Virus record (IMG/VR): IMGVR_UViG_3300034060_001141
Span: 1-24,030 of that record
Source: a virus
Direction: 5' to 3' (one strand)
DNA length: 24,030 nucleotides
The translations under genes were made by a program, and so were the position numbers. A model generated the notes under the pieces. That model did no database searches. It saw only the letters and a list, made by a program, of their open reading frames with translations, and had not been told where the DNA came from. Numbering within the stretch: the stretch's first letter is position 1; every line of letters starts with the position of its first letter. Positions 13,179-20,365 of this stretch are shown here, piece after piece.

Positions 13179-13482
13179 TTTTCTTTTTGTTATATATATG
13201 ATTATGATTCCAATTACCACACTGATCACAAGGTTCATAATCCATTGAATTTTCAACATCATATTCAAACTCATCTCCGTGATTAATAATCATTCGAACA
13301 ATCTCTGTCCAATCATTCATACTTAATTTATTTTTTATCAATCTTAGGTTATCAATCAATTTATCCTGCAAATCATTAACCATCTCAGGACTCCTATTAT
13401 CATATTCATGGCTAAATAATGATTCATCATCTATCTCAACATCATTACCAAAACAATTTTCACTTAAGCTAATCTTGTTCAT
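13171..13482 (-). CDS. Hypothetical protein with CxxC tail, 103 aa
   Basis: An acidic, mostly helical protein starting MNKISLSENCFGNDVEIDDE. Near the C-terminus it has CDQCGNWNHNHIY, a CxxC pair followed by two His residues, which could bind zinc. It overlaps its upstream neighbour by 4 nt and its downstream neighbour by 8 nt. Function unknown. Confidence 0.75.
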   Translation of the reverse strand: MNKISLSENCFGNDVEIDDESLFSHEYDNRSPEMVNDLQDKLIDNLRLIKNKLSMNDWTEIVRMIINHGDEFEYDVENSMDYEPCDQCGNWNHNHIYNKKKND

Positions 13483-13793
13483 ATTCTTAAATTATTTTTA
13501 TTGTTCATATCCATAATATAAATCTTTAAATTTTTAACTAAAGATTCGGAATCACATTTCTCATACATATCAGGATATCTTTTTGCCAATTCGTTTGTTT
13601 CTTCCATATCACGACAACTTGTTAATATATCTAATAACATAGTTCTTAACATATGTTCTTTATCGTATGAATCCTCAATTTTTCTTTCAAGTACAATTTC
13701 CTCAAGTTCCATTGTGTAATCAATTAACTCTTCAACTGGACCTAAATCCATTAAATGTTCATTACCTCTGAATATTTGACTTACGCTCTTCAT
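13479..13793 (-). CDS. Helical hypothetical protein, 104 aa
   Basis: I choose the ATG at 13793 (MKSVSQIFRGNEH), which overlaps the zinc-ribbon-like gene upstream by 32 nt; an extension to 13826 would overlap by 65 nt. The product is an acidic, mostly helical protein without obvious motifs, containing ELIDYTMELEEIVLERKIED and SCRDMEETNELAKRYPD. It is part of the operon from 15106. Confidence 0.68.
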   Translation of the reverse strand: MKSVSQIFRGNEHLMDLGPVEELIDYTMELEEIVLERKIEDSYDKEHMLRTMLLDILTSCRDMEETNELAKRYPDMYEKCDSESLVKNLKIYIMDMNNKNNLRI

Positions 13794-14148
13794 AGTGTTT
13801 GTTACATAATGTACTATACCAACCAAGATCTGTTCTCATTTCGCCCTTTTCACCACAGGTTTCACAAATCTCATAACTTTGATTTTCAGCTAAATGTATT
13901 CTTTTAAAAATTTCATCAGATCCGGTATTGATGTAAAATCTTAAACCACCAAACTTTTCTTTAACCTGACATATCTGTTTGTCCCACCCAAGTTTTATTA
14001 GATCCTCAATAAGATCTTTAATTATCGGGTACCAACCACTATCAACATCAAACACCTCACAGTGTTTAATACTTGGTCTATCTGAGTAAAACCCATTCTC
14101 AAGCCCACCTATGGACTCAAGGAAATCATTCATTTCTTCTTTAGTCAT
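13762..14148 (-). CDS. Phage protein with zinc-ribbon-like C-terminus
   Basis: The 128-residue product has a middle motif CQVKEKFGGLRFYI at 60-73 and a likely zinc site made of Cys95, Cys98, Cys115 and His118 (CETCG ... LCNKH). VKEKFGGLRFY followed by a C-terminal zinc ribbon is common in uncharacterised phage proteins, as I recall them. The gene starts with an 8-nt overlap (ATGACTAA) with the HAD gene. Function unknown. Confidence 0.82.
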   Translation of the reverse strand: MTKEEMNDFLESIGGLENGFYSDRPSIKHCEVFDVDSGWYPIIKDLIEDLIKLGWDKQICQVKEKFGGLRFYINTGSDEIFKRIHLAENQSYEICETCGEKGEMRTDLGWYSTLCNKHYEERKSNIQR

Positions 14149-14719
14149 CTTTTAAAAACTTTAATATTTTTTCTTTGATCCCAGATTGTTTAATACCTTC
14201 AGCACCTTTTGGTGTTAACACAAAATTATCTAATCCCCAATCTTTCCAACCCTCACCGTTTTTACCCATATCAAGGTCATCTACCGCAACCCAATGTGTG
14301 ATCTCAGGATGGTCATGTAAGTATTGTTTAATCTCAATAACACGAGTCATCTCTAAGTCCCATTGTGGTGACCATACCCAAACCATATCATTATACCAAG
14401 TACATTGACCTAAGTTTGGTGTTAAGGCAATTGGTTTTTTTGAGATTCCTTGTGATTCATAGTACTCACCCATCTCCTCAAGGTTTGCCCATCGTTTCCA
14501 ATCAGATGAGGTAACAATCTCAGCACCCGTTTCTTCAATAATTTTATTGAGAATCTTAATTGCTTTCTGGTTGAAGTTATCAAATCGATACTCCAAAGGG
14601 AAATCTCCCATAGACATGGATAATTTAATCCCGTCCCATTTCATTTGTTTCTTACGTCGTCCTCCCCACTCTGAAGATAAACAAATAACTCCATCGTGAT
14701 CTAAAAATATTACTTTCAT
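14141..14719 (-). CDS. HAD phosphatase of the RNA-repair (SAK) type
   Basis: The 192-residue protein shows haloacid dehalogenase motifs: FLDHDGVI at 5-12 (Asp7 nucleophile, Asp9), the Ser/Thr motif VTSSDWKRW at 69-77 and the acidic VAVDDLD at 144-150, followed by NFVLTPKGAEG. This form matches the HAD families named for Swiss-army-knife RNA repair proteins, which are thought to remove 3' phosphates at RNA ends as the T4 Pnkp phosphatase domain does. There is no fused kinase; a separate P-loop kinase exists at 22692. It overlaps the next gene by 8 nt. Confidence 0.85.
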   Translation of the reverse strand: MKVIFLDHDGVICLSSEWGGRRKKQMKWDGIKLSMSMGDFPLEYRFDNFNQKAIKILNKIIEETGAEIVTSSDWKRWANLEEMGEYYESQGISKKPIALTPNLGQCTWYNDMVWVWSPQWDLEMTRVIEIKQYLHDHPEITHWVAVDDLDMGKNGEGWKDWGLDNFVLTPKGAEGIKQSGIKEKILKFLKDD

Positions 14720-14721
14720 AA

Positions 14722-14997
14722 TTACATTATTGATCCTTTAATTTTAAAAACATATTCAATCCATTCTTCAATTATCTCATAAAGATCATTTAACATATCT
14801 TCTTTTATATTCAACGCTTTACATATTGGTTGAACAAAAGTTCTGTATTCTAAAAAGATAATTTCATCTTTTAAGTTAAATCTAAAATAAACCTCACCTT
14901 CTTTATGATAACAAAGATTTTTTGGGCTACACACTAAGTCACCGTAATGTGTGTCCAAAAAATTTAAAATAACATATATTTTATTTTTCCCTATCAT
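14722..14997 (-). CDS. Hypothetical protein, 91 aa
   Basis: A 91-residue protein with a strand-rich first part (KIYVILNFLDTHYGDLVC, then GEVYFRFNLKDEIIFLEY) and a helical C-terminal part. Cysteines at about 23, 29 and 59 are not in a recognised pattern. It overlaps the small membrane gene upstream by 17 nt and ends 2 nt before the HAD gene. Confidence 0.72.
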   Translation of the reverse strand: MIGKNKIYVILNFLDTHYGDLVCSPKNLCYHKEGEVYFRFNLKDEIIFLEYRTFVQPICKALNIKEDMLNDLYEIIEEWIEYVFKIKGSIM

Positions 14998-15094
14998 TTA
15001 AGAATTTATTGAATGGATGGTCCTTATCTTTATTGATTTTTCTAGCAAACCTTGATGCTATTAATATTACCAATAAAAGTATAATCCCTACCAT
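14981..15094 (-). CDS. Single-pass membrane microprotein, 37 aa
   Basis: I start at the ATG at 15094, because TATATTTG with a 4-nt gap stands exactly before it; the open frame continues to 15199, but only through a promoter and a terminator. The product is MVGIILLLVILIASRFARKI plus a basic-acidic tail, giving one membrane helix with a cytoplasmic tail. It is the first gene of the HAD-phosphatase operon. Confidence 0.7.
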   Translation of the reverse strand: MVGIILLLVILIASRFARKINKDKDHPFNKFLNDREK

Positions 15095-15098
15095 ATTG

Positions 15099-15106
15099 CA
15101 AATATA
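15099..15106 (-). promoter_or_regulatory. Bacteroidota -7 promoter box TATATTTG
   Basis: The minus strand reads TATATTTG, CAAT, ATG at the 37-residue membrane gene. It follows the terminator at 15125-15153 by about 20 nt, so it starts a new transcription unit. Confidence 0.78.
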
Positions 15107-15124
15107 GTAAATTAATTCCAAATA

Positions 15125-15153
15125 AAAAACCCCACCTGTTGAAGATGGGGTTA
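15125..15153 (-). terminator. Rho-independent terminator after the annexin-like gene
   Basis: On the minus strand AACCCCA and TGGGGTT enclose an 11-nt inner part that can pair further (CT/AG), followed by TTTTATTT. It begins 18 nt after the stop of the gene at 15171. Confidence 0.85.
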
Positions 15154-15170
15154 AAATTTTAGTGGTTATT

Positions 15171-16274
15171 TTATTTTTTCCCACATATTTGTTTAACATC
15201 CTCGTCTTTGAAGGTTTTACTCTGTGTTTTGTCCTCTAACGCCTTTTCTGTTTCTTCCCCGAACATGCCGTCAACATCAATACCTAAACATTTTTGTAAT
15301 TGTACTATTTTTGGTCCCTTACATCCTTTATGGTATTCTCCATTACAATTTGTATATTCACTTTTTCCTGTCTCGTTATTTGTTTCTAAAACTTTACATT
15401 TAGGATCATCAGGTGTTTTCTCACAATATACTTTTAAATTATCAGCACATTCCTTAATGTGATCCTTACAATATTCTTCAGACTCAGTTTGTGCATATTT
15501 TTTAGTCATCTCAACTAATGGGTCTGCAATTCCTTCCCAACCATAATCAAAGTCACCATCTAACGCATCTAATAAAGATTCATTAAATGTTTTTTCATAT
15601 TTTTCACTTACCGCACAAAAATCACCAGGACTCTTAAATGACTTGAAGACTCCATAAACAGCATCCTCATCTGTTCCTAAACCATCCATAGCGTGGTATA
15701 ATATCCCTGAATTCTTTTTAACCTCAACATCACTCATGTATCTTTTCCACTTATCCTTATCTTTACTTGTTTGACAAATACCAAATAGATTTTTAATCAT
15801 GGACATTTTATCATCTTTTGTGAACGCCCAATAACCTAATGCCGCAACACCCGCAACACCAAGTATTGTCCAACCAACAGGTCCTAAACCTAAAAAAGTA
15901 GCCGCCGCTGCCGTTTCACCACCTGCGGCCGCAACCGCTCCCGCACCTACAACTTCAGCCCCTACAACTTCAGCCCCTGTTGCCGCCGCAGTTGTTCCTC
16001 CACCACCAAGAAGTGAAGAAGCGGTTTCTACCCCAGTAACCACATCAACTGCATTTTCAGCATTATCACCATTAAGTAATTTTGAACCCTTAGGTATTTT
16101 TCCTTTTATATCTGTTCCTTTAATAATATCACCTGACGGTAATAACCATCTATAAATTTTGTCAGTAATACCATCAGCTTCATTAATATTCTCATTTAAG
16201 GTTTTAGATCGATCATATCCCATAAGGTTTTTAATCCTATTCAATTCCTCAAGTATAATTTTATTATCTTTCAT
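15171..16274 (-). CDS. Membrane/annexin-like/peptidoglycan-binding protein, probable virion protein
   Basis: The 367-residue protein has four visible parts. Residues 1-32 form an amphipathic leader (LEELNRIKNLMGYD) ending in LNENINE followed by Ala33, which fits the T4 prohead protease rule (L/I)-x-E. Residues 90-150 are a Gly/Ala-rich, hydrophobic stretch with a membrane-length segment (128-150). Residues 196-243 contain MDGLGTDEDAVYGVFKSF, then EKYEKTFNESLLDAL, which reads like an annexin repeat (GxGTDE plus a following helix). Residues 322-346 (KIVQLQKCLGIDVDGMFGEE) match a PG_binding_1 domain. Together this suggests a capsid or tail protein that meets the cell wall and membrane. It stands alone between two terminators. 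Confidence 0.88.
   Translation of the reverse strand: MKDNKIILEELNRIKNLMGYDRSKTLNENINEADGITDKIYRWLLPSGDIIKGTDIKGKIPKGSKLLNGDNAENAVDVVTGVETASSLLGGGGTTAAATGAEVVGAEVVGAGAVAAAGGETAAAATFLGLGPVGWTILGVAGVAALGYWAFTKDDKMSMIKNLFGICQTSKDKDKWKRYMSDVEVKKNSGILYHAMDGLGTDEDAVYGVFKSFKSPGDFCAVSEKYEKTFNESLLDALDGDFDYGWEGIADPLVEMTKKYAQTESEEYCKDHIKECADNLKVYCEKTPDDPKCKVLETNNETGKSEYTNCNGEYHKGCKGPKIVQLQKCLGIDVDGMFGEETEKALEDKTQSKTFKDEDVKQICGKK
15946..15975 (-). repeat. 15-bp perfect tandem duplication in coding sequence
   Basis: The plus strand holds two adjacent copies of CCTACAACTTCAGCC. They encode the repeated AEVVG units in the Gly/Ala-rich part of the protein at 15171-16274. Confidence 0.9.
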
Positions 16275-16305
16275 AAAACTTTTTATTATAAATACTTGTT
16301 AAAAC

Positions 16306-16337
16306 AAAAAACCCCCAACATTTCTGTTGAGGGTTTT
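16306..16337 (-). terminator. Rho-independent terminator
   Basis: On the minus strand AAAACCCTCAACA, a short loop, then TGTTGGGGGTTTT with a T-run makes a long strong hairpin. It lies 175 nt beyond the stop of the DIP1984-like gene at 16513, so it ends that unit's long 3' tail. Confidence 0.92.
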
Positions 16338-16512
16338 ATAACCTGGTTTTAAGTGAGTTCAATATGTTAAAGTATAATGAGTTTTAAGTTTTGACAAAAA
16401 AAGTTGTTGAACACTTGAATTTTGACTAAAGGACCGTTACTTAATCAGTATCATAACATCGACTCCAGAATAGTTTGTAGTTAAAACATAATCCCTACAC
16501 TCTCACAGATTA
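16338..16512 (-). other. Non-coding 175-nt segment before a terminator
   Basis: I find no open frame of more than about ten codons on either strand with a credible start, although the rest of the window is nearly gapless. The segment holds short internal repeats, such as two copies of GTTTTAAGT and two of TTTTGAC on the plus strand, and one copy of TTAAAGTATAA. It could be a long 3' untranslated region or a small RNA sharing the terminator at 16306-16337. No tRNA cloverleaf is visible. Confidence 0.5.
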
Positions 16513-16950
16513 TTAAATTTGGGTTATCGCATTATGAGTATCTAACTCATCTTGGATTACCTCAATCTCGTTTTCCAACCCTTTAACAATACCATCTCTA
16601 TCAACAATTGAGATTTCTGATGTCATTGTAGGAGTATTCTCAGACCGTCTTGAGTATTTATCAGTCGAAGTACCTTCTGTACAATCCATAAATTTGATTT
16701 TCGACACAATCGACTTCAACTCAGACATTCTGAATATCTTACCATACACGGGTGAGTTTGCTTGGTGAATCTTTGTTTTTAATTCAACCAACTCATTGGT
16801 TAAGGCTACCATCTTGTCCAAAGACTCTGTCGGTGAGTATGGTCTATCATTACCTACCTCAACACTATTGTACACAAGTACTTTTTGTGTCTCTTCGGTA
16901 ATTTCTTTTACCAATTTGTTTTTTAATTTTAACGCTTGTTTAATATTCAT
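16513..16950 (-). CDS. DIP1984-like family protein
   Basis: The 145-residue protein has the order I recall for the DIP1984 family: a start like MNIKQALKLKNKLVKEI, a helix with ALTNELVELKTKIHQANSPV, a middle MSELKSIVSKIKF, a variable polar segment with SRRSENTPTMTSEI, and a C-terminal helix ending DTHNAITQI. It is likely a three-helix protein with a polar loop. Family function is unknown. It has no TAnnTTTG box; TTATACTTTAA lies about 20 nt before its ATG. Confidence 0.8.
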   Translation of the reverse strand: MNIKQALKLKNKLVKEITEETQKVLVYNSVEVGNDRPYSPTESLDKMVALTNELVELKTKIHQANSPVYGKIFRMSELKSIVSKIKFMDCTEGTSTDKYSRRSENTPTMTSEISIVDRDGIVKGLENEIEVIQDELDTHNAITQI

Positions 16951-17014
16951 AATAATTTTCTTTTCGTATTAAAGTATAAGTGATCTTTTTAGTTATGTCA
17001 AGTTTATTTTACTA

Positions 17015-17986
17015 TTATGGTAAATCATCACCAAGTGGGTTAGTAGGTCTCAACATACGAATTCTTTGTCTCATATCTTCTATAATATCATCATGAAGAC
17101 CCGTATGTACTCTTATCTCTTCATTTGGTACAGATTCCTCCACAATCATTTCCTCCGTCATCATTTCCTCCATTGGCACTGGCATCGGTTCATCGTGTCG
17201 ATACATTACCATTCTTTTCAATTCACTTTCATCAAATAACTTGTAGTTAAAATTTTTATCTTTAACGTCAGATTTCATTCCACTAAACAACTTATGTAAT
17301 AATTCTAACGGAAGTCCTGTCTCCATTGAATCCACTCTGTCATCTTTTTGATTATATATTTGAATTTGATGATCGTTATGGTAAAACCCAAATTTCACAT
17401 TATTTATTTTATCAATCACATACACAAGTACACCATCTCTTGAGTGATTGTAAAAGTAACTTTGGTCATGAACTGAGGCGGTACACCATTTTGTTTGATA
17501 CCCATAAGAAACAGACGCTTCATATGTTAAGGGTTTAATACAAAAATATTGATCATCCTCGTAAACTACTTTTACTTGTTTTTTTGCCTTTTTAAATAGA
17601 TCACGATTTTTTGCTTGATATACTTCAGTTGCAACCATTTCCCAACTATCGTATTTACTAACATCTTTTTCATTAGTTAACCCTCTTTCCATATAATCAC
17701 AAAACTCAACAAATAAATTCATCTCATCCCAACCATATAAATGACCAATTAATCTTTTTGTCATCCAACTATCAAAAGTATTGTCACCTAAAACCTCATC
17801 AACTTTTCTTTCCCTTGATGATGATTCTTTAACCATATATTTAATATCGTTATCAAAACTTTTTTTAAGTATCTTGACCAAAAATTGGGTGTACTTTTTA
17901 GTTTCACTAGTATCTAGTTTACCCATTAAATCAATTAAACTAATGTCAATTACGTCGTTTTCTTTTTTAATTTTCTTTATTCCCAT
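17015..17986 (-). CDS. Phage protein with WCTA motif
   Basis: The 323-residue protein has an N-terminal helical region, then KVVYEDDQYFCIKPLTYEAS leading to TKWCTAS at 165-171, SYFYNHSRDGVLVYVIDK and KFGFYHNDHQIQIYNQKDD. The WCTA plus GxLYVI-like pattern is frequent in uncharacterised phage proteins; no activity is known to me. Residues from about 258 are acidic and Met-rich (MPVPMEEMMTEEM), which looks like a flexible tail. It overlaps the gene before it by 20 nt. Confidence 0.85.
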   Translation of the reverse strand: MGIKKIKKENDVIDISLIDLMGKLDTSETKKYTQFLVKILKKSFDNDIKYMVKESSSRERKVDEVLGDNTFDSWMTKRLIGHLYGWDEMNLFVEFCDYMERGLTNEKDVSKYDSWEMVATEVYQAKNRDLFKKAKKQVKVVYEDDQYFCIKPLTYEASVSYGYQTKWCTASVHDQSYFYNHSRDGVLVYVIDKINNVKFGFYHNDHQIQIYNQKDDRVDSMETGLPLELLHKLFSGMKSDVKDKNFNYKLFDESELKRMVMYRHDEPMPVPMEEMMTEEMIVEESVPNEEIRVHTGLHDDIIEDMRQRIRMLRPTNPLGDDLP

Positions 17987-18179
17987 TTTCTATATTTTTA
18001 TCTTCTAATGATGTTCCAAGTATATATAATTCAAAGAGTATCGTTATACCGATTTGAAAGAACCCGCTGAATAACCACCAATTAAGTGGATTAAAATCAT
18101 TCTCAATACATAACATTACTGAATACCACAATAAGTTTTTTGAGAAGAATGCAAACGTATTTAATTCCTGTTTCATCAT
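17967..18179 (-). CDS. Small membrane protein, 70 aa
   Basis: A 70-residue product with hydrophobic stretches at about 9-24 (AFFSKNLLWYSVMLCI) and 33-55 (NWWLFSGFFQIGITILFELY), so one or two membrane segments, and a polar C-terminal tail with SLEDKNIENG. It overlaps its upstream neighbour by 4 nt. Function unknown. Confidence 0.72.
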   Translation of the reverse strand: MMKQELNTFAFFSKNLLWYSVMLCIENDFNPLNWWLFSGFFQIGITILFELYILGTSLEDKNIENGNKEN

Positions 18180-18448
18180 AATGGTAATCTATCTGCAATT
18201 TTCTTAATAAACTCTTCCTCTTCGTTTGTTAACTGATGATATGAATTCCATATCTTAGTTAGGTTATCTCTTAATTCACTTTCACCCTGAGATTCTTTAT
18301 CACCTCTAACAACTTTTCTTATATCAGGATTAGTATGCGATTGTAAAATATCGTCTTCATATAACCATTCTGACATCATTTGTTTATCACGTCTATTCAT
18401 TTCACTGTAGACATCTTCCAAGTCAACATTAACACTAACCCAACTCAT
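18176..18448 (-). CDS. Hypothetical acidic protein, 90 aa
   Basis: A 90-residue protein starting MSWVSVNVDLEDVYSEMNRR, a beginning I associate with small phage proteins of unknown function. It has a polar middle with RGDKESQGESELRDNL and a charged C-terminal helix. It is the first gene of the three-gene set down to 17015. I see no consensus promoter before it. Confidence 0.75.
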   Translation of the reverse strand: MSWVSVNVDLEDVYSEMNRRDKQMMSEWLYEDDILQSHTNPDIRKVVRGDKESQGESELRDNLTKIWNSYHQLTNEEEEFIKKIADRLPL

Positions 18449-18472
18449 AATTTCATTTTATTTAATAATAAG

Positions 18473-18508
18473 AAAAAAAAGTGACCCCATCAAGTTAATG
18501 GGAGTCAC
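18473..18508 (-). terminator. Rho-independent terminator holding the RNA ligase stop codon
   Basis: On the minus strand GTGACTCCCAT and ATGGGGTCAC pair with one bulged T and are followed by eight Ts. The TAA stop of the RNA ligase gene (18495-18497) lies in the 7-nt loop, so the last codons form one arm of the hairpin. Confidence 0.9.
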
Positions 18509-19628
18509 CCACGTTATTTTTTTCACCATAGATCAAGTAGTCAGGATTGATTACTTTAGAAACCTTTCTACGGTCACCATTTACGGATTTCACAACTATA
18601 CCTTCGTGAGGAACTTTAGTACCTTCTATGAAGTTACCGAAGACGTATTTGTCTTGTTCTTCTTTATCCCAATTACCTTGGTATAACAACTCAACCTGTG
18701 GTAACTCTAAACAGTCAAAGTGTACAGTTTCATTTATGTATGGTTGGTATTCTCCATCAACTTCAACATCAAACCCTACAAACTTAACATCAGTCAAACC
18801 GTACTCGTAGTTTTTTTGTATTCCGGCACCATATATCTCACCGTATATAACAACACCTTCAGTTAACATAGATGGTTCGTAAGTATCTTTTACGTGATCC
18901 CACAATTTACCTCTTATGTCGTATGTGTTTGCAACAGTTTTCCAAACATCAGTATCGTAGAAACCTTGAGAGTCAGATCCTTTTTCAACGTTGTGAGAAC
19001 CATAGACATATTCAAACGCCGCCCATTGATTACCAAATAGTACTTTAACACGATCCCACAAAGAAAGTTTTTTCTTTCTAACTATTCCGTAACGAGCGTT
19101 AGTTCCGTGAAGTTTACGAGTTATAACAACCTCATCTTCCTCATTGAACATATCAGGTACGTTCTTTTGATTAGGGAACTTGTAGTAAACTTTGAAGTTA
19201 GGGTTTTGGTGGTACTTTATTTTACGTCCACCAACACTTAACTGAACGGTCTTAACAGGTGGCTCATACTTAGTTATCCCAAGTATTGTCATCATATCAT
19301 CACCTTCATTAACGTTGTTCTCCAAAGATTTTGGTGCCAAGTATTTGAATGGTATTAATAAACATTCAGAATAAACTCCACGAAGTTTTACAGTACGAAC
19401 TCTTTGACCTTTACGAAGGTAGTTAGTAACTTCCATCAAGTCAGATAATGCCTGTGGTATTACCGCATCTGTGGTCGCAACAACAACCTTATCTCCAGAT
19501 TGGTATTCACCTTTTTTAGTTATGGCGTTCCATCCACCAACTAACACTTGTTCTATGTTATCCGCCCCTTCTATTGGTTTAACCTCTCCGATTACACCAA
19601 CGTAACATACACTATTTTGATTTTCCAT
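18495..19628 (-). CDS. Rnl5 (DraRnl)-type RNA ligase
   Basis: The 377-residue protein combines an N-terminal OB-like domain (about 1-120, with AxITKKGEYQSGDKVVV-like features and VRTVKLRGVYSECLL) and a covalent nucleotidyltransferase domain. The ligase motifs are KLHGTN at 172-177 (Lys172 is the likely AMP acceptor), VIYGEIYGAG at 260-269, HEGIVVKS at 341-348 and RKVSKVIN at 354-361. This order is that of Deinococcus-type RNA ligase (Rnl5), which seals 5'-phosphate and 3'-OH RNA ends in nicked duplexes. The gene overlaps a small membrane gene by 17 nt and ends in a terminator. It is the sealing enzyme for the putative RNA-repair set. Confidence 0.94.
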   Translation of the reverse strand: MENQNSVCYVGVIGEVKPIEGADNIEQVLVGGWNAITKKGEYQSGDKVVVATTDAVIPQALSDLMEVTNYLRKGQRVRTVKLRGVYSECLLIPFKYLAPKSLENNVNEGDDMMTILGITKYEPPVKTVQLSVGGRKIKYHQNPNFKVYYKFPNQKNVPDMFNEEDEVVITRKLHGTNARYGIVRKKKLSLWDRVKVLFGNQWAAFEYVYGSHNVEKGSDSQGFYDTDVWKTVANTYDIRGKLWDHVKDTYEPSMLTEGVVIYGEIYGAGIQKNYEYGLTDVKFVGFDVEVDGEYQPYINETVHFDCLELPQVELLYQGNWDKEEQDKYVFGNFIEGTKVPHEGIVVKSVNGDRRKVSKVINPDYLIYGEKNNVGDSH

Positions 19629-19758
19629 TTTGTTTTATTTTTAAATTTGGTGTTAATAATAAAGCCCATAAACAATTTGCGTTTTTGGTAAAGTAAATTG
19701 AGATACCTATCAATCCAAAGAAACCTATATAAATTAATCCAATTCCTAAATATTTCAT
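19612..19758 (-). CDS. Small membrane protein, 48 aa
   Basis: A 48-codon frame starts 4 nt after a TATATTTG box and overlaps the RNA ligase start by 17 nt. The product has a membrane helix (YLGIGLIYIGFFGLIGISIY, about 3-22) and a basic tail. The exact promoter spacing supports it as the first gene of the RNA ligase unit. Function unknown. Confidence 0.68.
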   Translation of the reverse strand: MKYLGIGLIYIGFFGLIGISIYFTKNANCLWALLLTPNLKIKQNGKSK

Positions 19759-19762
19759 ACCA

Positions 19763-19770
19763 CAAATATA
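19763..19770 (-). promoter_or_regulatory. Bacteroidota -7 promoter box TATATTTG
   Basis: The minus strand reads TATATTTG, TGGT, ATG of the 48-residue membrane gene, again with a 4-nt gap. It drives the RNA ligase unit, which ends at the terminator at 18473. Confidence 0.75.
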
Positions 19771-19781
19771 CTCATTATTTT

Positions 19782-20147
19782 TTAATCAATATCATACAAT
19801 CCGTCTTTTTGAGAATCGTTCATCATTTTTACTAAAAGAGCTTCTCTACTATACTTTCGTATTAGTTTGAAGATCTCAGTTATATCGGTAAATTCCGATG
19901 GTGGACTATCGTTTCTCCCAGGAAGAAATATGATCGTAAACCCATGATTCCCCGCAAACCTTTCTTTTACTCTGATACCACATATTTCATCAATATAAAC
20001 CCAAGGGTAATTACCCGAAAGTTTAACTTCAATTCCAATTTTTTTCAATCTTTCAACAAACCTTGTGATCTTATCACCTGTTAGTTTTGTACTACTTTCT
20101 GTTTCCATTTCTATATAAGTTCCAAATTTAGTTTCTCTTGTTTTCAT
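19782..20147 (-). CDS. Hypothetical protein, 121 aa
   Basis: The 121-residue product starts MKTRETKFGTYIEMETESST. It has KLSGNYPWVYIDEICGIRVK (about 42-61), then RFAGNHGFTIIFLPGRND, and ends with a helical part. The GNYPWxYxDE and GNHGFTI segments look like a compact conserved fold that I have seen in phage hypothetical proteins, without a known role. It overlaps the previous gene by 4 nt and is last in its operon. Confidence 0.78.
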   Translation of the reverse strand: MKTRETKFGTYIEMETESSTKLTGDKITRFVERLKKIGIEVKLSGNYPWVYIDEICGIRVKERFAGNHGFTIIFLPGRNDSPPSEFTDITEIFKLIRKYSREALLVKMMNDSQKDGLYDID

Positions 20148-20365
20148 CTTAATACGTATCTGTGAATTACCACCACCAATTTACCATTTATCGTTGCACG
20201 ATCTGATTGAATTTCAATATCCATCATACCCAAATCTTCCTTAAGTCTGTTGGCTTGGATTTCAACTTCGTGTTCAGCATCTTTTTCATTTTTGAAAAAT
20301 CCAAAGTAGGAATCACACCCACCTGTTTTATCACATACTCCGTAAATTATCTCTCTTTGATCCAT
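20144..20365 (-). CDS. Hypothetical protein, 73 aa
   Basis: The 73-residue product has two cysteines near the start (VCDKTGGCDSYFGFF), a charged helix and a C-terminal strand (GKLVVVIHRYVLR). It overlaps the upstream DUF6283-like gene by 35 nt, unusually long for this window; a later start is not obvious. No family is recognised. Confidence 0.68.
   Translation of the reverse strand: MDQREIIYGVCDKTGGCDSYFGFFKNEKDAEHEVEIQANRLKEDLGMMDIEIQSDRATINGKLVVVIHRYVLR

Noticed and set aside
12876-13274. 132-residue protein with an N-terminal membrane helix
   Set aside because: The additional 32 codons, including the apparent membrane helix, are an alternative reading of the upstream gene; the ATG at 13178 has the common 8-nt overlap.
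14981-15199. Longer 72-residue version of the membrane gene
   Set aside because: The extension runs through the TATATTTG promoter and the terminator hairpin of the upstream gene; the ATG at 15094 has the standard 4-nt promoter gap.
16338-16512. tRNA gene
   Set aside because: No acceptor stem, anticodon arm or GGTTCGANNCC-like T-arm can be drawn on either strand.
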